Source of the DNA: Streptomyces sp. CBMA152
Lineage (GTDB): Bacteria > Actinomycetota > Actinomycetes > Streptomycetales > Streptomycetaceae
Direction: 5' to 3'
Assembly: GCF_014596475.1 (NCBI RefSeq)
Contig: NZ_MECJ01000020.1
Span: 1-57,508, forward strand
DNA length: 57,508 bases
The translations under genes were made by a program, and so were the position numbers. The notes under the pieces were generated by a model, which saw only the letters and a list, made by a program, of their open reading frames with translations, was not told the origin of the DNA and did no database searches. Below, piece by piece: positions 8,321 through 17,836 of the stretch. Every line of letters begins with the position of its first letter. Position 1 is the stretch's first letter.

Positions 8321-10210
8321 TCAGGGACTGACCGTGTTCCAGCGTTCGGCGGGGATGTCCTGGCATGTGTAGAGGTTGACGCGGCCGCGGTCGCCGTCGG
8401 GGGCCAGCAGGCACAGGTGGTTGGCTTCGTTGCGGTAGCGGATGGATCCGTCCGGGTATGCCTCGGCGAGCCAGCGCTGGCCGGCTGCGGCGACGCCGCG
8501 GGCGTCGTCACACCCATACAGCAGGGCGGCCGTCTGCGTGTTGGCGTTCACGTCCTGGCTGCCCAGGCATTGGTTGTTGCCGCTGAGGCTCTGGATGCGG
8601 ACCAGGTTGTCGTCCCGGCTGATTCGCTGGATGTTCCAGCCGAAGTCCTGCTTCTCGTAGAACAGCCAGTAGATCCACCATGATCGGGGCGGCGTGGGTG
8701 CGGTGTAGACGAAGGTTCCGGGGACGTTGCCGGCCCGGCGCAGCCGGCCGCCGAGGAAGGAGGATTCCAGGCGGATGTTGTCACCGGTGGTCTGCCAGCC
8801 GGCGGGCGGGGAGGCGGCGTTGTCCCACCACAGCTGGCCGGCGTCCTGAGTGCACGGCGCGGCGCTCACCGCGGCGCCGTTCGGGGTGAGGCAGAGGCCG
8901 GGGGCGGCCACGTTCCGCCAGCGTTGCGGTCCGCCGTTGTCGTCGTTCCAGGCCGGCGGATCGTCGAGGTGAGCAATGGTCCACTGCGCTCGCGGGTCGT
9001 CGCACCGTCCGGTGACGATCGGGGTGGACACGGCTCGGCGGGCGCTGGGCGCGATCGCGATGCAGTCACCCGTGCCGGTGTTCTGCAGGTAGTGGGTGAG
9101 CGCATCGGTGGTGAACATCTGGAAGGTCTGGCTGCTGTTGTAGCGGGCCTGGCCGATCGTGATCGTACGGTTCGGATTCTCCTGCAGCAGACCGCCGGTC
9201 GGGGCGGCCAGCACGCTGTGGAAGACGTGGGAGGGGAGCGGCGCGCGAACCGGCGGCGGGGTGCGGGCGAACTCGACGGGCACATGGTCGGATCCGCCGC
9301 CCCGGGGAACGGTCGCGGCGAACCCGCCTGGCACGCCGCGCGTGATCGCGTAGTCCAGCTCGCTCGGAGTGTCGCCGCCGATGTACGTCGGCTGACCCGT
9401 GCGCAGCAGGGCCTCATCCGCGCGCAGATGCAGCGACTGGTTGCGGGCCTCGTCGTCGGAGCGGTTCAGGATGTTCACGTTGAAGTCGCCGGCCAGCACC
9501 CAGTTCCGGCCGTCGGTGGCGGCGAAGTCGCGGACCCGGCCGAGCAGTCCTTGCACGTCTTCACCGCGGGCGTGGGTGTTCCAGTACCAGGTGCTGCCGA
9601 ACCGCAGACCGAGCAGGGGACGCGCCCGGTAGCGGTTGTTGGGAGCGTTCGGGTCCGGGTTGTAGGCCGGGTTCTCCAGCACCCGGACGTCATCGGCCGG
9701 CGTGTCGGTGACGAACGCCAGGTTCATCTGGCCGCCGTCCCACGTGTCCAGGTCCGTACCGGCGACCCGGCGCGGGTCGGTCTGCAGGAAGTACACGTAG
9801 CGGTTGCTGCCGTTCGGGCCGCCCGCCCAGGTCACCCGCTGCACGGAACTGGGCTGCGGGGCACGATTGGGAGTGAGCCGGATCTGGCGGAACTCGTTGC
9901 GGTCGTTGTCGTGCGCCGGCAACGGCGGCCCGGCACCCGCCTCCTGCAGCGCCACCAACTGGTTGGTCGCGGCCAGCGGCGCCACCTCCGACGTCCACCG
10001 TGAACCGTTGTCGGAGCCGTGCATGTTGTACGTGGCAAACGGTGAAGTGCCATCGCCATTCACGGCCCGCGCGGTGCCGGTGGCCGTGACGACTCCCGCA
10101 CAGGCCAGCAGGAATGCCGTCACGAGGGACACGAGCGGGCGTAAGCGCCGGGCTCCGCCCGGCGGGCGTGCGTCGCCGCCGGTGCGCCAAAGAAGCCGAT
10201 GAGCGTGCAT
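8321..10210 (-). CDS. Secreted CdtB-like nuclease fused to ricin-type lectin repeats
   Basis: The 629-residue product has a signal peptide (residues 1 to about 49, ending TGTARA). Residues 54-316 are an endonuclease/exonuclease/phosphatase fold that follows CdtB block by block: YNMHG, LVALQEAGAGPP, NRYVYF, GGQMNLAFVTDTPADDVRVL, ARPLLGLRFG, WNTHA, LAGDFN, ELDYAI and GGGSDHVPVEF. Visible catalytic positions are E90, H213, D242/N244 and D308/H309, so it looks active. Residues about 325-629 hold two ricin-like trefoil regions (C-x-A, Q-x-W repeats such as RAQWTI, QLWWDN, QRWLAE, ERWNTV). In cytolethal distending toxins such lectins are the separate subunits CdtA and CdtC; here they are on one chain. 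ATG 10210 has GAAGGGA upstream. Toxin activity is inference. Confidence 0.85.
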   Translation of the reverse strand: MHAHRLLWRTGGDARPPGGARRLRPLVSLVTAFLLACAGVVTATGTARAVNGDGTSPFATYNMHGSDNGSRWTSEVAPLAATNQLVALQEAGAGPPLPAHDNDRNEFRQIRLTPNRAPQPSSVQRVTWAGGPNGSNRYVYFLQTDPRRVAGTDLDTWDGGQMNLAFVTDTPADDVRVLENPAYNPDPNAPNNRYRARPLLGLRFGSTWYWNTHARGEDVQGLLGRVRDFAATDGRNWVLAGDFNVNILNRSDDEARNQSLHLRADEALLRTGQPTYIGGDTPSELDYAITRGVPGGFAATVPRGGGSDHVPVEFARTPPPVRAPLPSHVFHSVLAAPTGGLLQENPNRTITIGQARYNSSQTFQMFTTDALTHYLQNTGTGDCIAIAPSARRAVSTPIVTGRCDDPRAQWTIAHLDDPPAWNDDNGGPQRWRNVAAPGLCLTPNGAAVSAAPCTQDAGQLWWDNAASPPAGWQTTGDNIRLESSFLGGRLRRAGNVPGTFVYTAPTPPRSWWIYWLFYEKQDFGWNIQRISRDDNLVRIQSLSGNNQCLGSQDVNANTQTAALLYGCDDARGVAAAGQRWLAEAYPDGSIRYRNEANHLCLLAPDGDRGRVNLYTCQDIPAERWNTVSP

Positions 10211-10570
10211 CAACGTTCCCTTCGGTCGGGACACTTGAGAGCACCAAAGGATCCACGGCCGATCGGAGCCGACGCGCGGGCCCGGCGCCCAGGCGATCCA
10301 GGACGCCATTGGGGAGAACGGCTCCGGCCCAGCAGTGGTTCGCCGTTTTCCCGCCAACCCCCGCGCCCCGACGGACATCAGCCATCCACTGGCGGACCTG
10401 CGAGAACAGGGGTGCAACGGGCCACCGCCGATCATGGCGGCACTTCTGCCGCCCGGCACATTTTCCGCGTCGGCGCGTGACCTGACCAGGCGATTACGTC
10501 ACCCAAGTCCGAGTCCGCCAGTGCGGAACCGCCCTGTCCACATTGCCACCGCGCGCAGTGCGACGGCTGA
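10211..10570. other. Stretch without a supported gene
   Basis: Upstream region of the nuclease-lectin gene. I see no coding region with a start, ribosome binding site and domain. The promoter of the toxin-like gene should lie in the first 100-200 bp, but no clear -10/-35 pair stands out. Confidence 0.5.
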
Positions 10571-10795
10571 GTCTGCCCGGAGGACCGCAAGTCACCGGAG
10601 CGGGCCGCCGCCATCGCTGGGCTGATCGACGCCGGGCTCCAGGCCTTCATCGACGGCGACATCGCGTTGCAGGCGGTGCTGTTGGCGTCGGACCAGCCGT
10701 GGCCGCTGCCGCGGCTTCGATTCACGCCGCGTTACGCAGGTCTTGTGGCCAGCTGGCAATCCCTGAACTGCGGGAGGAGCCCACTTTCGCAGTGA
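10571..10795 (+). pseudogene. Start-less fragment of a small conserved-looking protein
   Basis: An open stretch without a start codon reads KSPERAAAIAGLIDAGLQAF, then DIALQAVLLASDQPWPLPRL, then RFTPRYAGLVASWQSL, and stops at 10793-10795. The composition and the PWPLPRxRFTPRYA string look like real protein. I do not know the family. The lack of a start and the adjacent integrase remnant suggest a truncated gene from an integrative element. Confidence 0.3.
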
Positions 10796-11180
10796 TGCGG
10801 AGGTGGGCTTTCGGTTGTTTCGGGGCGTGGTGGTCGCATTGTGGTCGCGGACCAGGCCCTGGGGGTGCGGAGGCGGAGGGCGAACTGGCCGCCGGGGCAG
10901 GGGAGTGGAGCTTTGCGAGCCAGCGGCGGATGGGGCCGTGGTGGTCTCGGTGTGGTCGCGGCCAGCGGCGCCAGCAGTCACGGATCCGGTGGCGAGTGTG
11001 TCGTGCTTGCTCGCGTTCGGCGGCGTGGAGTGTGGTCTGGATGGCGTCGACGGCTTCGTGGGGGGCCTCGTGGGTGAGGTGGGCGTAGACGTTGGCGGTC
11101 ATCGAGAGCGTTTGAGTGCCGCAGCGTCTTCGATACGACGATGAGCGGGACGTTCGCAGTGATGCTGAGGGTGGCGGCGA
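10722..11180 (-). pseudogene. C-terminal remnant of a tyrosine recombinase (integrase)
   Basis: Two minus-strand frames together read AATLSITANVPLIVVSKTLRHS and then TLSMTANVYAHLTHEAPHEA followed by VDAIQTTLHAAEREQA. This is the end of phage-type integrases of actinomycete integrative elements: the HDLRH-downstream segment, the LGH-like TLRHS, and the SMTxxxYAH motif with the catalytic Tyr. A frameshift separates the two parts and the rest of the catalytic domain is missing. Only a scar of a former integrative element is left. The attachment site cannot be pinned down. Confidence 0.55.
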
Positions 11181-11284
11181 GGCGGTCCGGGCGCGGGAGG
11201 CGGCCGGCGGCGCGGCGACGTCGGGCCAGCGCCCCGGGTCCACAGCGGTGTGCGTCGCGGGGGCGGTGCGGTCCTCGCCAGTTC

Positions 11285-12019
11285 TCATGAAGCGTTCTCC
11301 GGGGTGCGGTGGCCGGGGCGGGGCTGCACGGGCAGCCCGCGCAGGTACAGACGGATGCCGTGCAGCCGGATGGCCGCGGACACGGCGAGCGTGGACCAGG
11401 GGCTGCGCAGGGCGAGGCGCAGCAAGGTCGTCGTACGGGCGTCGCGGCGGGTGCCGCGGACGGTCGCGGTGAAGGGCCTGCCGCCGTCGCGCTCCAGGTG
11501 CACGGTGAGGTCGACGCGCTCACCGGGGGCCGGCAGCTGCATGCGGTAGCGGCCGTCGACGGGGAAGAACGGCGAGACGTAGAACTCCTTGTCCGTCACC
11601 GCGACGCCCGAACCGTCCGGCCGCAGCAGGTAGTTGTGGCGTCCGCCGTACGTGTTGTGGACCTCGGCGACGACGCAGCGCAGGGCGCCGTCGGGGCTGT
11701 GGTACCAGCAGAGGGTGAGCGGGTTGAACACGTACCCGAAGACGCGTGCGTGGGTGAGCATCGTGACCGGGCCGCCCGCCAGGTCGATTCCGTGCGTGGC
11801 GAGGAAGGCGTCGAGGCCCGCACGCAGGGAGCGCCTCTCGCCGGTGAAGTGGTCGCGCGCATCGAAGCGCGCCAACGGCCTCAGCAGCGGCGGGAGGTCG
11901 GGAAGATGGCCAGGGTCGATGAGCTACATGTAGGTGCGGTGGCGCAGCACGTACCGCCGCGGCGCGGTGCGTACGTGGGTGATCGCGACGCGGTACAGGG
12001 CGGGGGCGGCGCTCGTCAC
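11285..12019 (-). pseudogene. DUF1365 gene interrupted by an amber codon
   Basis: From GTG 12019 the frame reads MTSAAPALYRVAITHVRTAP, then RRYVLRHRTYM, a TAG at 11924-11926 (codon 32), then LIDPGHLPDLPPLLRPLARF and the complete DUF1365 core (FNPLTLCWYH, EVHNTYGGRHNYLL, FYVSPFFPVDGRYRM) to the end. Family members have Trp at the TAG position (RHRTYLWLVD), so TGG has become TAG. The start overlaps the stop of the upstream FAD gene in TGGTGA, showing former translational coupling. Internal re-initiation might give a 196-residue product, but it would lack the N-terminal strand. Confidence 0.7.
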
Positions 12020-13010
12020 CAGCGCACCCCCAGGGCCGCAGCGGCCAGGGCCCCGGAGCGGCAGCCGTTCTCGTGGAAGCCCCAGCCGTGGTAGGCGCGG
12101 CGAACGCCATTACGGCGGTGCTCAGTTCGGGCGGCCGCTGCTGGGCGGCGACCGATTCCGGTGTGTAGACGGGGTGTTCGTAGACCATGAGCGCGCGGAT
12201 TCGGGCGGGGGCGACGCGGTCCGCGCCGCCGAGCGTCACCACGTACGTCTCGGGGGCGTCCAGGCGCTGGAGGCGGTTCATGTCATAGCTGACCCGCACC
12301 TGGCCGGGGCCCGCCGTGCAGGACGGCATCAGGTAGTTCCAACAGGAGCGGGCGCCCCGCGAGCGCGGCAGTACGCCGGTGTCGGTGTGCAGCAGCGTGG
12401 TGTTGCGGGAGTACCGGAAGGCGCCGAGGACCTCCTTCTCCAGCGGGGTGGCGTCGGCCAGCAGCCTCAGGGCCTGGTCCGGGTGCGTGGCGACGACCAC
12501 ACCGTCATACGCCGATGTGGCGCCGTCGCCGGTGACGATGCTGACGCCGTCGGTGTGCCGCCGCAGGGCGCGCACCGGTGTCGCGACGCGCACTGCGGGC
12601 AGGCGCCGGGCGACCTGCCGGACGTAGCTGCGCGAGCCCCCGGTCACGGTGCGCCAGGTTGGGGACCCGCCGACCGACAGCATCCCGTGGTGTTCCAGGA
12701 AGCGGAACAGATACCCGGCCGGGTAGCGCTGTGCGGTGGCCGCGTCGCAGGACCAGACCGCCGACACCAGCGGGGTCGTGAAGTGCGCCCGGAAATAGGG
12801 CGAGAACCCCTCTCGGTCCAGGAACTCCCCCAGGCCGAGCGCCGCTTCGCTGCCATGTGCGAGCAGTCGCCGGGCGGCCCGGTGGAAGGCGGGCACCTGG
12901 GCAAGCAGCCGCAGATAGTCCGGGCGCAGCGCGAGCAGTCCGGCGGGGCCGCGGGCGCCCGCGTACTCCAGGCCGCAGCCCTCGCACCGCACCGACATGC
13001 TCATCTCCGA
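12016..13010 (-). pseudogene. FAD-dependent amine-oxidase-like gene, N-terminally deleted and frameshifted
   Basis: The frame starts at ESEMSMSVRCEGCGLEYAG and continues with LFRFLEHHGMLSVGGSPTWR, RQVARRLPAVRVATPVRALR, YDGVVVATHPDQALRLLAD and CWNYLMP. This is the NAD(P)/FAD-dependent oxidoreductase usually paired with DUF1365. The N-terminal Rossmann GxGxxG and its 90-100 residues are missing; the match breaks at a run of nine C on the plus strand (13027-13035). Near 12098 a second lesion shifts the frame, and the family ending AYHGWGFHENGCRSGALAAA is found in another frame. Not functional. Confidence 0.68.
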
Positions 13011-13295
13011 CTCCTGCGTGGCGACGCCCCCCCCCGCCGTACGGATTGGTCTCGCACACGAAAGAGTGACCCACGCAATTCACGGTCAATCACAAGGGGA
13101 ACATCGTGTGCGGGGAGGTGCAGACCTCCAACGCCACCGTCCACATCGTCAATTAGCGTCCTGATGCCCCCAGAGCCGACGGCCAGGATGCAAGGGCCCG
13201 GGGCGCGCCACGCACTTGGTGCCCCCAGGGGGCTATGCGCCGTGAGAACTTATGGGGCGAGGCGGGGCGGCGTCAGCACGATGGAAGGCACGAAC

Positions 13296-14867
13296 ATGGG
13301 TCCTGAGCGTCAGCCGACCCAACAGTCCTTGAACTGCCTGGTGTCTGGCGCCTCCGGCTACATCGGAGGTCGCCTGGTGCCAGAACTCCTGGAATCAGGC
13401 CACCGCGTGCGGTGCATGGCCCGCTCGCCCGGGAAGCTCCGTGACCACCCCTGGGCGGAAAACGTCGAGGTGGTGGCGGGTGACGTCACCGACGAGGCTT
13501 CCGTAGCGGAGGCGATGCGCGGAATCGATGTCGCCTACTATCTGGTGCATGCTCTCGGCTCCGGTGCCGGATTCGAGGAGACCGACCGCTGTGCGGCCCG
13601 CATCTTCGCCCAGCAGGCGCAGGCTGCGGGGGTGCGGCGGATCGTCTATCTGGGCGCACTCACGCCACGCGGTGTATCGGAGGCACAGCTGTCCCCGCAC
13701 CTTCGTTCCCGCGCCGAGGTAGGTCGGATCTTCCTGGACGCGCCGGTGCCGGCCACCGTGCTGCGGGCCGCAGTCGTGATCGGCTCGGGATCGGCCTCAT
13801 TCGAGATGCTGCGCTACCTGACCGAACGGTTGCCGGTCATGGTCACTCCCAGCTGGGTGCACACCCGTACCCAGCCCATCGGCATCCGTGATGTGCTGCG
13901 CTACCTGGTCGGCTCGGCCACAATGCCGCCCGAAGTCGACCGGGCCTTCGACATCGGTGGCCCCGATGTCATGACCTACCAGCAGATGATGCGCGGCTAC
14001 GCCGACGTAGCCCGGCTGCGAAAGCGGATCATCATGCCGGTTCCGGTCCTCACCCCAAGACTTTCCAGCCACTGGGTCGCACTGATCACCCCGGTGCCCG
14101 CCGCCATCGCCCGGCCCCTCACAGAATCGCTGCGCCACGAGGTCGTATGCCACGAACACGACATCGCGCGGTACGTGCCGGACCTGCCGGGGTGGCCACA
14201 GCCGATCGACGAGGCGCTCGCCCTGGCAGTGCTCAGGGTGCGGGAGGCGCACGTCGCCACCCGCTGGTCATCCGCCGCCCTGCCCAGCGCTCCCAGTGAC
14301 CCGCTGCCCACCGACCCTGACTGGGCGGGCGGCAGCCTCTACCGGGACGAACGGGAGCTGTCGGTCGGCGTGTCCCCTGACAGGCTGTGGAAGGTGATTG
14401 AGGGCATCGGCGGAGACAACGGCTGGTACTCCCTGCCGCTCGCCTGGGCCCTACGCGGGTGGCTCGACCGCTTCGTCGGAGGCGTCGGCTTGCGACGAGG
14501 GCGCCGCGATGCGGAGCGGCTGCGGGTCGGCGACTCATTGGACTTCTGGCGGGTCGAGGAGATCGAACCTGGACACCTGCTGCGGCTGCGGGCGGAGATG
14601 CGCATGCCAGGACTGGCGTGGCTGGAGATGTACGCCGAGATGGGCACCGATGGCCGCACCTGCTACCGGCAGCGAGCCCTGTTCTACCCCCGCGGCCTCC
14701 TCGGGCACGCCTACTGGTGGACCGTGTTCCCGTTCCACAACGTCGTCTTCGGCGGCATGGCCCGCAACATCACCCAGACCGCCGCCAAAGGGAAGAGCGC
14801 ACGCCCGAGCAAGCACCGGTCCGAGACCCACCGGCGGCAGTGCACCGGGCGGGCAAAGCGCCCGTGA
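13296..14867 (+). CDS. NAD(P)-binding Rossmann protein with C-terminal DUF2867 domain
   Basis: The 523-residue product starts with an extended-SDR/NmrA-like domain: LVSGASGYIGGRLVPELLES (GxxGxxG), a DVTDEASVAEAM segment and YYLVHALGSG. It ends with a DUF2867 domain from about residue 340 (SVGVSPDRLWKVIEGIGGDN, LDFWRVEEIEPGHLLRLRAE, FPFHNVVFGGMARNI). This two-domain type is common beside photolyase genes. ATG 13296 is preferred to ATG 13281 because GGAAGG (13283-13288) lies 7 nt upstream. The photolyase follows by 32 bp, so the two form an operon. Substrate unknown. The DUF2867 domain links it to the paralogues at 154 and 863. Confidence 0.8.
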   Translation: MGPERQPTQQSLNCLVSGASGYIGGRLVPELLESGHRVRCMARSPGKLRDHPWAENVEVVAGDVTDEASVAEAMRGIDVAYYLVHALGSGAGFEETDRCAARIFAQQAQAAGVRRIVYLGALTPRGVSEAQLSPHLRSRAEVGRIFLDAPVPATVLRAAVVIGSGSASFEMLRYLTERLPVMVTPSWVHTRTQPIGIRDVLRYLVGSATMPPEVDRAFDIGGPDVMTYQQMMRGYADVARLRKRIIMPVPVLTPRLSSHWVALITPVPAAIARPLTESLRHEVVCHEHDIARYVPDLPGWPQPIDEALALAVLRVREAHVATRWSSAALPSAPSDPLPTDPDWAGGSLYRDERELSVGVSPDRLWKVIEGIGGDNGWYSLPLAWALRGWLDRFVGGVGLRRGRRDAERLRVGDSLDFWRVEEIEPGHLLRLRAEMRMPGLAWLEMYAEMGTDGRTCYRQRALFYPRGLLGHAYWWTVFPFHNVVFGGMARNITQTAAKGKSARPSKHRSETHRRQCTGRAKRP

Positions 14868-14899
14868 CCTCACAACACCAACCACCCAGGAGTTGCTCC

Positions 14900-16303
14900 A
14901 TGACGGTCGCGGTCGTCCTGTTCACCTCGGATCTGCGTCTGCACGATCATCCACCGCTGCGCGCCGCCCTCGCGGCCGCGGACGAGGTTGTGCCGCTCTT
15001 TGTCCGGGATCCGGGCATCCACGCCGCGGGCTTCGACGCGCCCAACCGCAGCGCATTCCTCGCCGACTGCCTCGCCGACCTGGACGGGTCGCTGCGCGCA
15101 CGCGGGGGGCGCCTCGTGGTGCGCACCGGACCGGTGGCCGAAGAGGTCTGCAACGTCGTCACCCAGTGCCGGGCGGCGCAGGTGCACATGGCCGCCCACG
15201 TCACCGGCTACGCCCAGCGACGGGAGGAGCGCCTGCGTGATGCCCTCGCCGGGTGCGGTGCTGCCCTGCACGTACACGACGGTGTGGTCACTGCCGTCGC
15301 CCCCGGTGCCGCGACCCCTGCGGGCTCCGACCACTACGCGGTGTTCACGCCCTTCTTCCGCCGTTGGTCGCAGGAGAGGCTGCGGGAGGTCTGCCCGGTG
15401 CCCCGCACGGTGCGGGTGCCCGACGCCGTGCGCGGGGAACCCCTGCCGGACCGCGGCGCGCTGTCCGGCCTCTCCCCGGGCCTTCCGCGCGGCGGCGAAA
15501 CAGCAGGGCGCGAGCGATTCTCCCGGTGGGCCAGGTCGAGCCTGTCCGGGTACGAAGACGGCCACGACGATCTTGCGGGCGACAGCACCTCGCGCCTCTC
15601 GCCATATCTGCACTTCGGGGCGCTCTCGCCGGTCGAAGTCGTCCAGCGGGCCCGCGCCCGAAACTGCGCCGGGGCTGAGGCGTTCGTACGCCAGATGTGC
15701 TGGCGCGACTTCCACCACCAGGTCCTCGCGGCCCGGCCGAGGACATCCTTCGAGGACTACCGCTCCCGGCACGACCGTTGGCGGACCGAAGACGAGGCGG
15801 CCGACGACATCACCGCGTGGAAGGCAGGACGTACCGGCTATCCCGTTGTCGACGCGGCGATGCGCCAACTGCGCCACGAGGGCTGGATGCACAACCGGGG
15901 ACGGCTGCTGGTGGCGAGTTTCCTCACCAAGACGCTCTACGTGGACTGGCGGATCGGCGCCCGGCACTTCTTGGATCTGCTCGTCGACGGCGACATCGCC
16001 AACAACCAGCTCAACTGGCAGTGGGCCGCCGGCACCGGCACCGACACCCGTCCCCACCGTGTCCTCAATCCCGTCCGGCAAGGCAAACGCTATGACCCCA
16101 GCGGCGCCTACGTACGCCGTTGGGTGCCTGAGTTGAAGAACGTGGACGGCCAGGACGTGCACGAACCCTGGCGACTCCCGAAGGGCGTAAGGGATGGCCT
16201 CGGCTACCCGGCCCCGCTGATCGATCTCGCTGACGGGCTGGCACGTTTCAAACGCGCCCGCGACCGAGACCAACAAGAATCGAATGCCCTGGCTCCTTGG
16301 TGA
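14900..16303 (+). CDS. phr: Deoxyribodipyrimidine photolyase (class I CPD type)
   Basis: The 467-residue product has the whole family layout. An N-terminal alpha/beta photolyase domain begins VVLFTSDLRLHDHPPL and continues to about residue 130. The FAD-binding domain contains TSRLSPYLHFGALSP, ARNC, VRQMCWRDFHHQVL, WKAGRTGYPVVDAAMRQL, GWMHNRGRLLVASFLTK and DIANNQLNWQWAAGTGTD. The last strings hold the FAD- and lesion-contacting residues. It should repair UV cyclobutane dimers using blue light. CAGGAG stands 7 nt before ATG 14900. It is co-transcribed with the Rossmann/DUF2867 gene. The DUF1365 and FAD genes that often accompany it lie upstream in ruins. Confidence 0.93.
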   Translation: MTVAVVLFTSDLRLHDHPPLRAALAAADEVVPLFVRDPGIHAAGFDAPNRSAFLADCLADLDGSLRARGGRLVVRTGPVAEEVCNVVTQCRAAQVHMAAHVTGYAQRREERLRDALAGCGAALHVHDGVVTAVAPGAATPAGSDHYAVFTPFFRRWSQERLREVCPVPRTVRVPDAVRGEPLPDRGALSGLSPGLPRGGETAGRERFSRWARSSLSGYEDGHDDLAGDSTSRLSPYLHFGALSPVEVVQRARARNCAGAEAFVRQMCWRDFHHQVLAARPRTSFEDYRSRHDRWRTEDEAADDITAWKAGRTGYPVVDAAMRQLRHEGWMHNRGRLLVASFLTKTLYVDWRIGARHFLDLLVDGDIANNQLNWQWAAGTGTDTRPHRVLNPVRQGKRYDPSGAYVRRWVPELKNVDGQDVHEPWRLPKGVRDGLGYPAPLIDLADGLARFKRARDRDQQESNALAPW

Positions 16304-16415
16304 CCGGCTCGGTCCCTCATAGTGGATCACCACACCAGATGCACCCCACACCCCGGGCGCGCCTTCGAGGGGTCGGACAACGCGGCCTCGCGCCTGTGGT
16401 GGCCGGGGGTGCACG

Positions 16416-16640
16416 GTGACGAGCATCGAGCACGTCGCGACGCTGGCGACGTTCTGGGCGGTGGCGTTCCACGCATCCGCCCTGGACGGAGTCGCCCGCA
16501 ATTCGGCGCTGCCGACACCGCTGCTACTGCGCCTGCTCGCCTTCGAGGGGGACGGTGACCGTCCGCCACTCTGTTCGTGTCACGAATCGACCACAGCGCC
16601 TTTACGAGGAGCGCACAGCAGCTACATTCCCCCTCTCTGA
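16416..16640 (+). pseudogene. Possible fragment of a HEAT-repeat-type protein
   Basis: A GTG-started frame of 74 codons reads MTSIEHVATLATFWAVAFHA, then RNSALPTPLLLRLLAFEGDG. The N-A-x-P-x-P-x-L-L-x-R-L-L string resembles variant leucine-rich/HEAT repeats of actinomycetes that begin RNPALP. Beyond residue 50 it loses any pattern. No convincing Shine-Dalgarno. I treat it as a truncated remnant. Confidence 0.25.
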
Positions 16641-16662
16641 AATCAGCAACCAAGGCGGCAAC

Positions 16663-17348
16663 ATGAGCCAGCGCCTGCCCAGTTGGGCATCACCGCACCA
16701 GCCCGAGGAGGAAAACGCGCCGCGGAAGAAGCGCGGCGCCAAAAGGATCGTCGGGTTCTGGCTCCTCAGCGCGGTCGGCCTGTTCATCCTGCTCGGCATC
16801 ATCGGAGCGTTAACCGGCACTGGCAGCAGCAAGACTGACGCCAAGACCAGCCCGGACACGAGCAGCATCGCCCCGTCCAAGGTGCCAGCCACCGCTCCCG
16901 TAAAGACCAAGGCCCCACCAAAGCCGCCCCTTCTGTCACGCTCAGCGTCACCAGTACGCCCGCAGCTAGGCTGGCCACCGCCGAGGCGCGGAAGAAAGCC
17001 GCCGCGATCCTGGAGCAGGAAGACCAGGACTTCCGAGACTTCCTCGCCCAGGGTGAGAAGGCCGTCGGCACCTCGGACTGGCCGGCCTGGGACCAGAAGG
17101 CGATCGCTGGCCTGGACATGAAGCAGACCGCGTTCAGCAAGGCAGATGCGTACTTCACTGCCGGCGATGAGCCGACTGATCTGCTGGAGGCGTGGCGGTG
17201 GGACAACGGGGACGCCGATGCGGCGATCATGCGGTTCGCGGGGACCGGGCCCGAGATGGACGCGCAGAGCCGGAAGAACGCCGCTGACTGCCTGGCCGCG
17301 CTGGCGAAGGCCGACAAAGATGCTGAGAAGATCGCCAACAGCAGCTGA
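16663..17348 (+). pseudogene. Membrane-anchored protein gene with one frameshift
   Basis: From ATG 16663 (AAGGCGG upstream) the frame gives MSQRLPSWASPHQPEEENAP, a basic stretch, one membrane helix (FWLLSAVGLFILLGIIGALT) and a Ser/Thr/Pro/Ala linker up to about 16920. The original frame then ends in low-complexity sequence. The neighbouring frame carries clearly coding sequence: APSVTLSVTSTPAARLATAE, ILEQEDQDFRDFLAQGEKAV, then MKQTAFSKADAYFTAGDEPT to a stop at 17348. One indel around 16910-16925 would join them into a protein of about 228 residues with a cytosolic N-terminus and an outer domain. Family unknown. A sequencing error is possible. Confidence 0.5.
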
Positions 17349-17408
17349 ACCTGAGGGCATCCGAACTGGCGGGCCGAAGCTCAAGCGGCCTGGGAAGTAC
17401 GCCAGAAG

Positions 17409-17738
17409 TCACGGCCACCGTGCACACCGGGGCGTAGGTAGCCATGTGCCGGGGCGGGTGGGAGGCGGGAACTGCGTCTGGGGGCTGACCGGGCCGGATT
17501 CACGCCTCGTCTGGGTGATCCGTGGCGGGGCTGACCGGCGCACCTTCCGGGGGCCAGTAGCGTCGGCTCGTGATGGGGCATCTCGGTGACGCCGGATCAG
17601 TCGGCCGCGGGCCGGTGCAAGATCGGCCTCAACCTCATCGAGGCCCAGATGGGCCGTCACCAACGCGGCGGAATCGCCGCCGAAGACGGCACGTTCGTAG
17701 AGGAGTTGAGTCCGCATGATGCGCTCGTCCACAGTCAT
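17409..17738 (-). CDS. Small hypothetical protein
   Basis: From ATG 17738 the frame reads MTVDERIMRTQLLYERAVFG, then AALVTAHLGLDEVEADLAPA and an Arg-rich tail. The first 55 residues are amphipathic and look like real protein. The tail after about residue 60 looks like read-through into non-coding sequence. No ribosome binding site is obvious. I do not recognise the family. Confidence 0.35.
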   Translation of the reverse strand: MTVDERIMRTQLLYERAVFGGDSAALVTAHLGLDEVEADLAPARGRLIRRHRDAPSRADATGPRKVRRSAPPRITQTRRESGPVSPQTQFPPPTRPGTWLPTPRCARWP

Positions 17739-17836
17739 TTGGCGATCGTAGCCACTCGGCCACGACATCACACCGACAAGCCAGCAAACCACAGCACCCG
17801 GAGGCGGAGTCGGCTCTGTCCGGGGGACCTGACGGT

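Noticed and set aside
11934..13295. Long N-terminal extension of the Rossmann/DUF2867 gene
   Set aside because: It lies antisense to the FAD pseudogene, and ATG 13296 has its own ribosome binding site right before the Rossmann fold.
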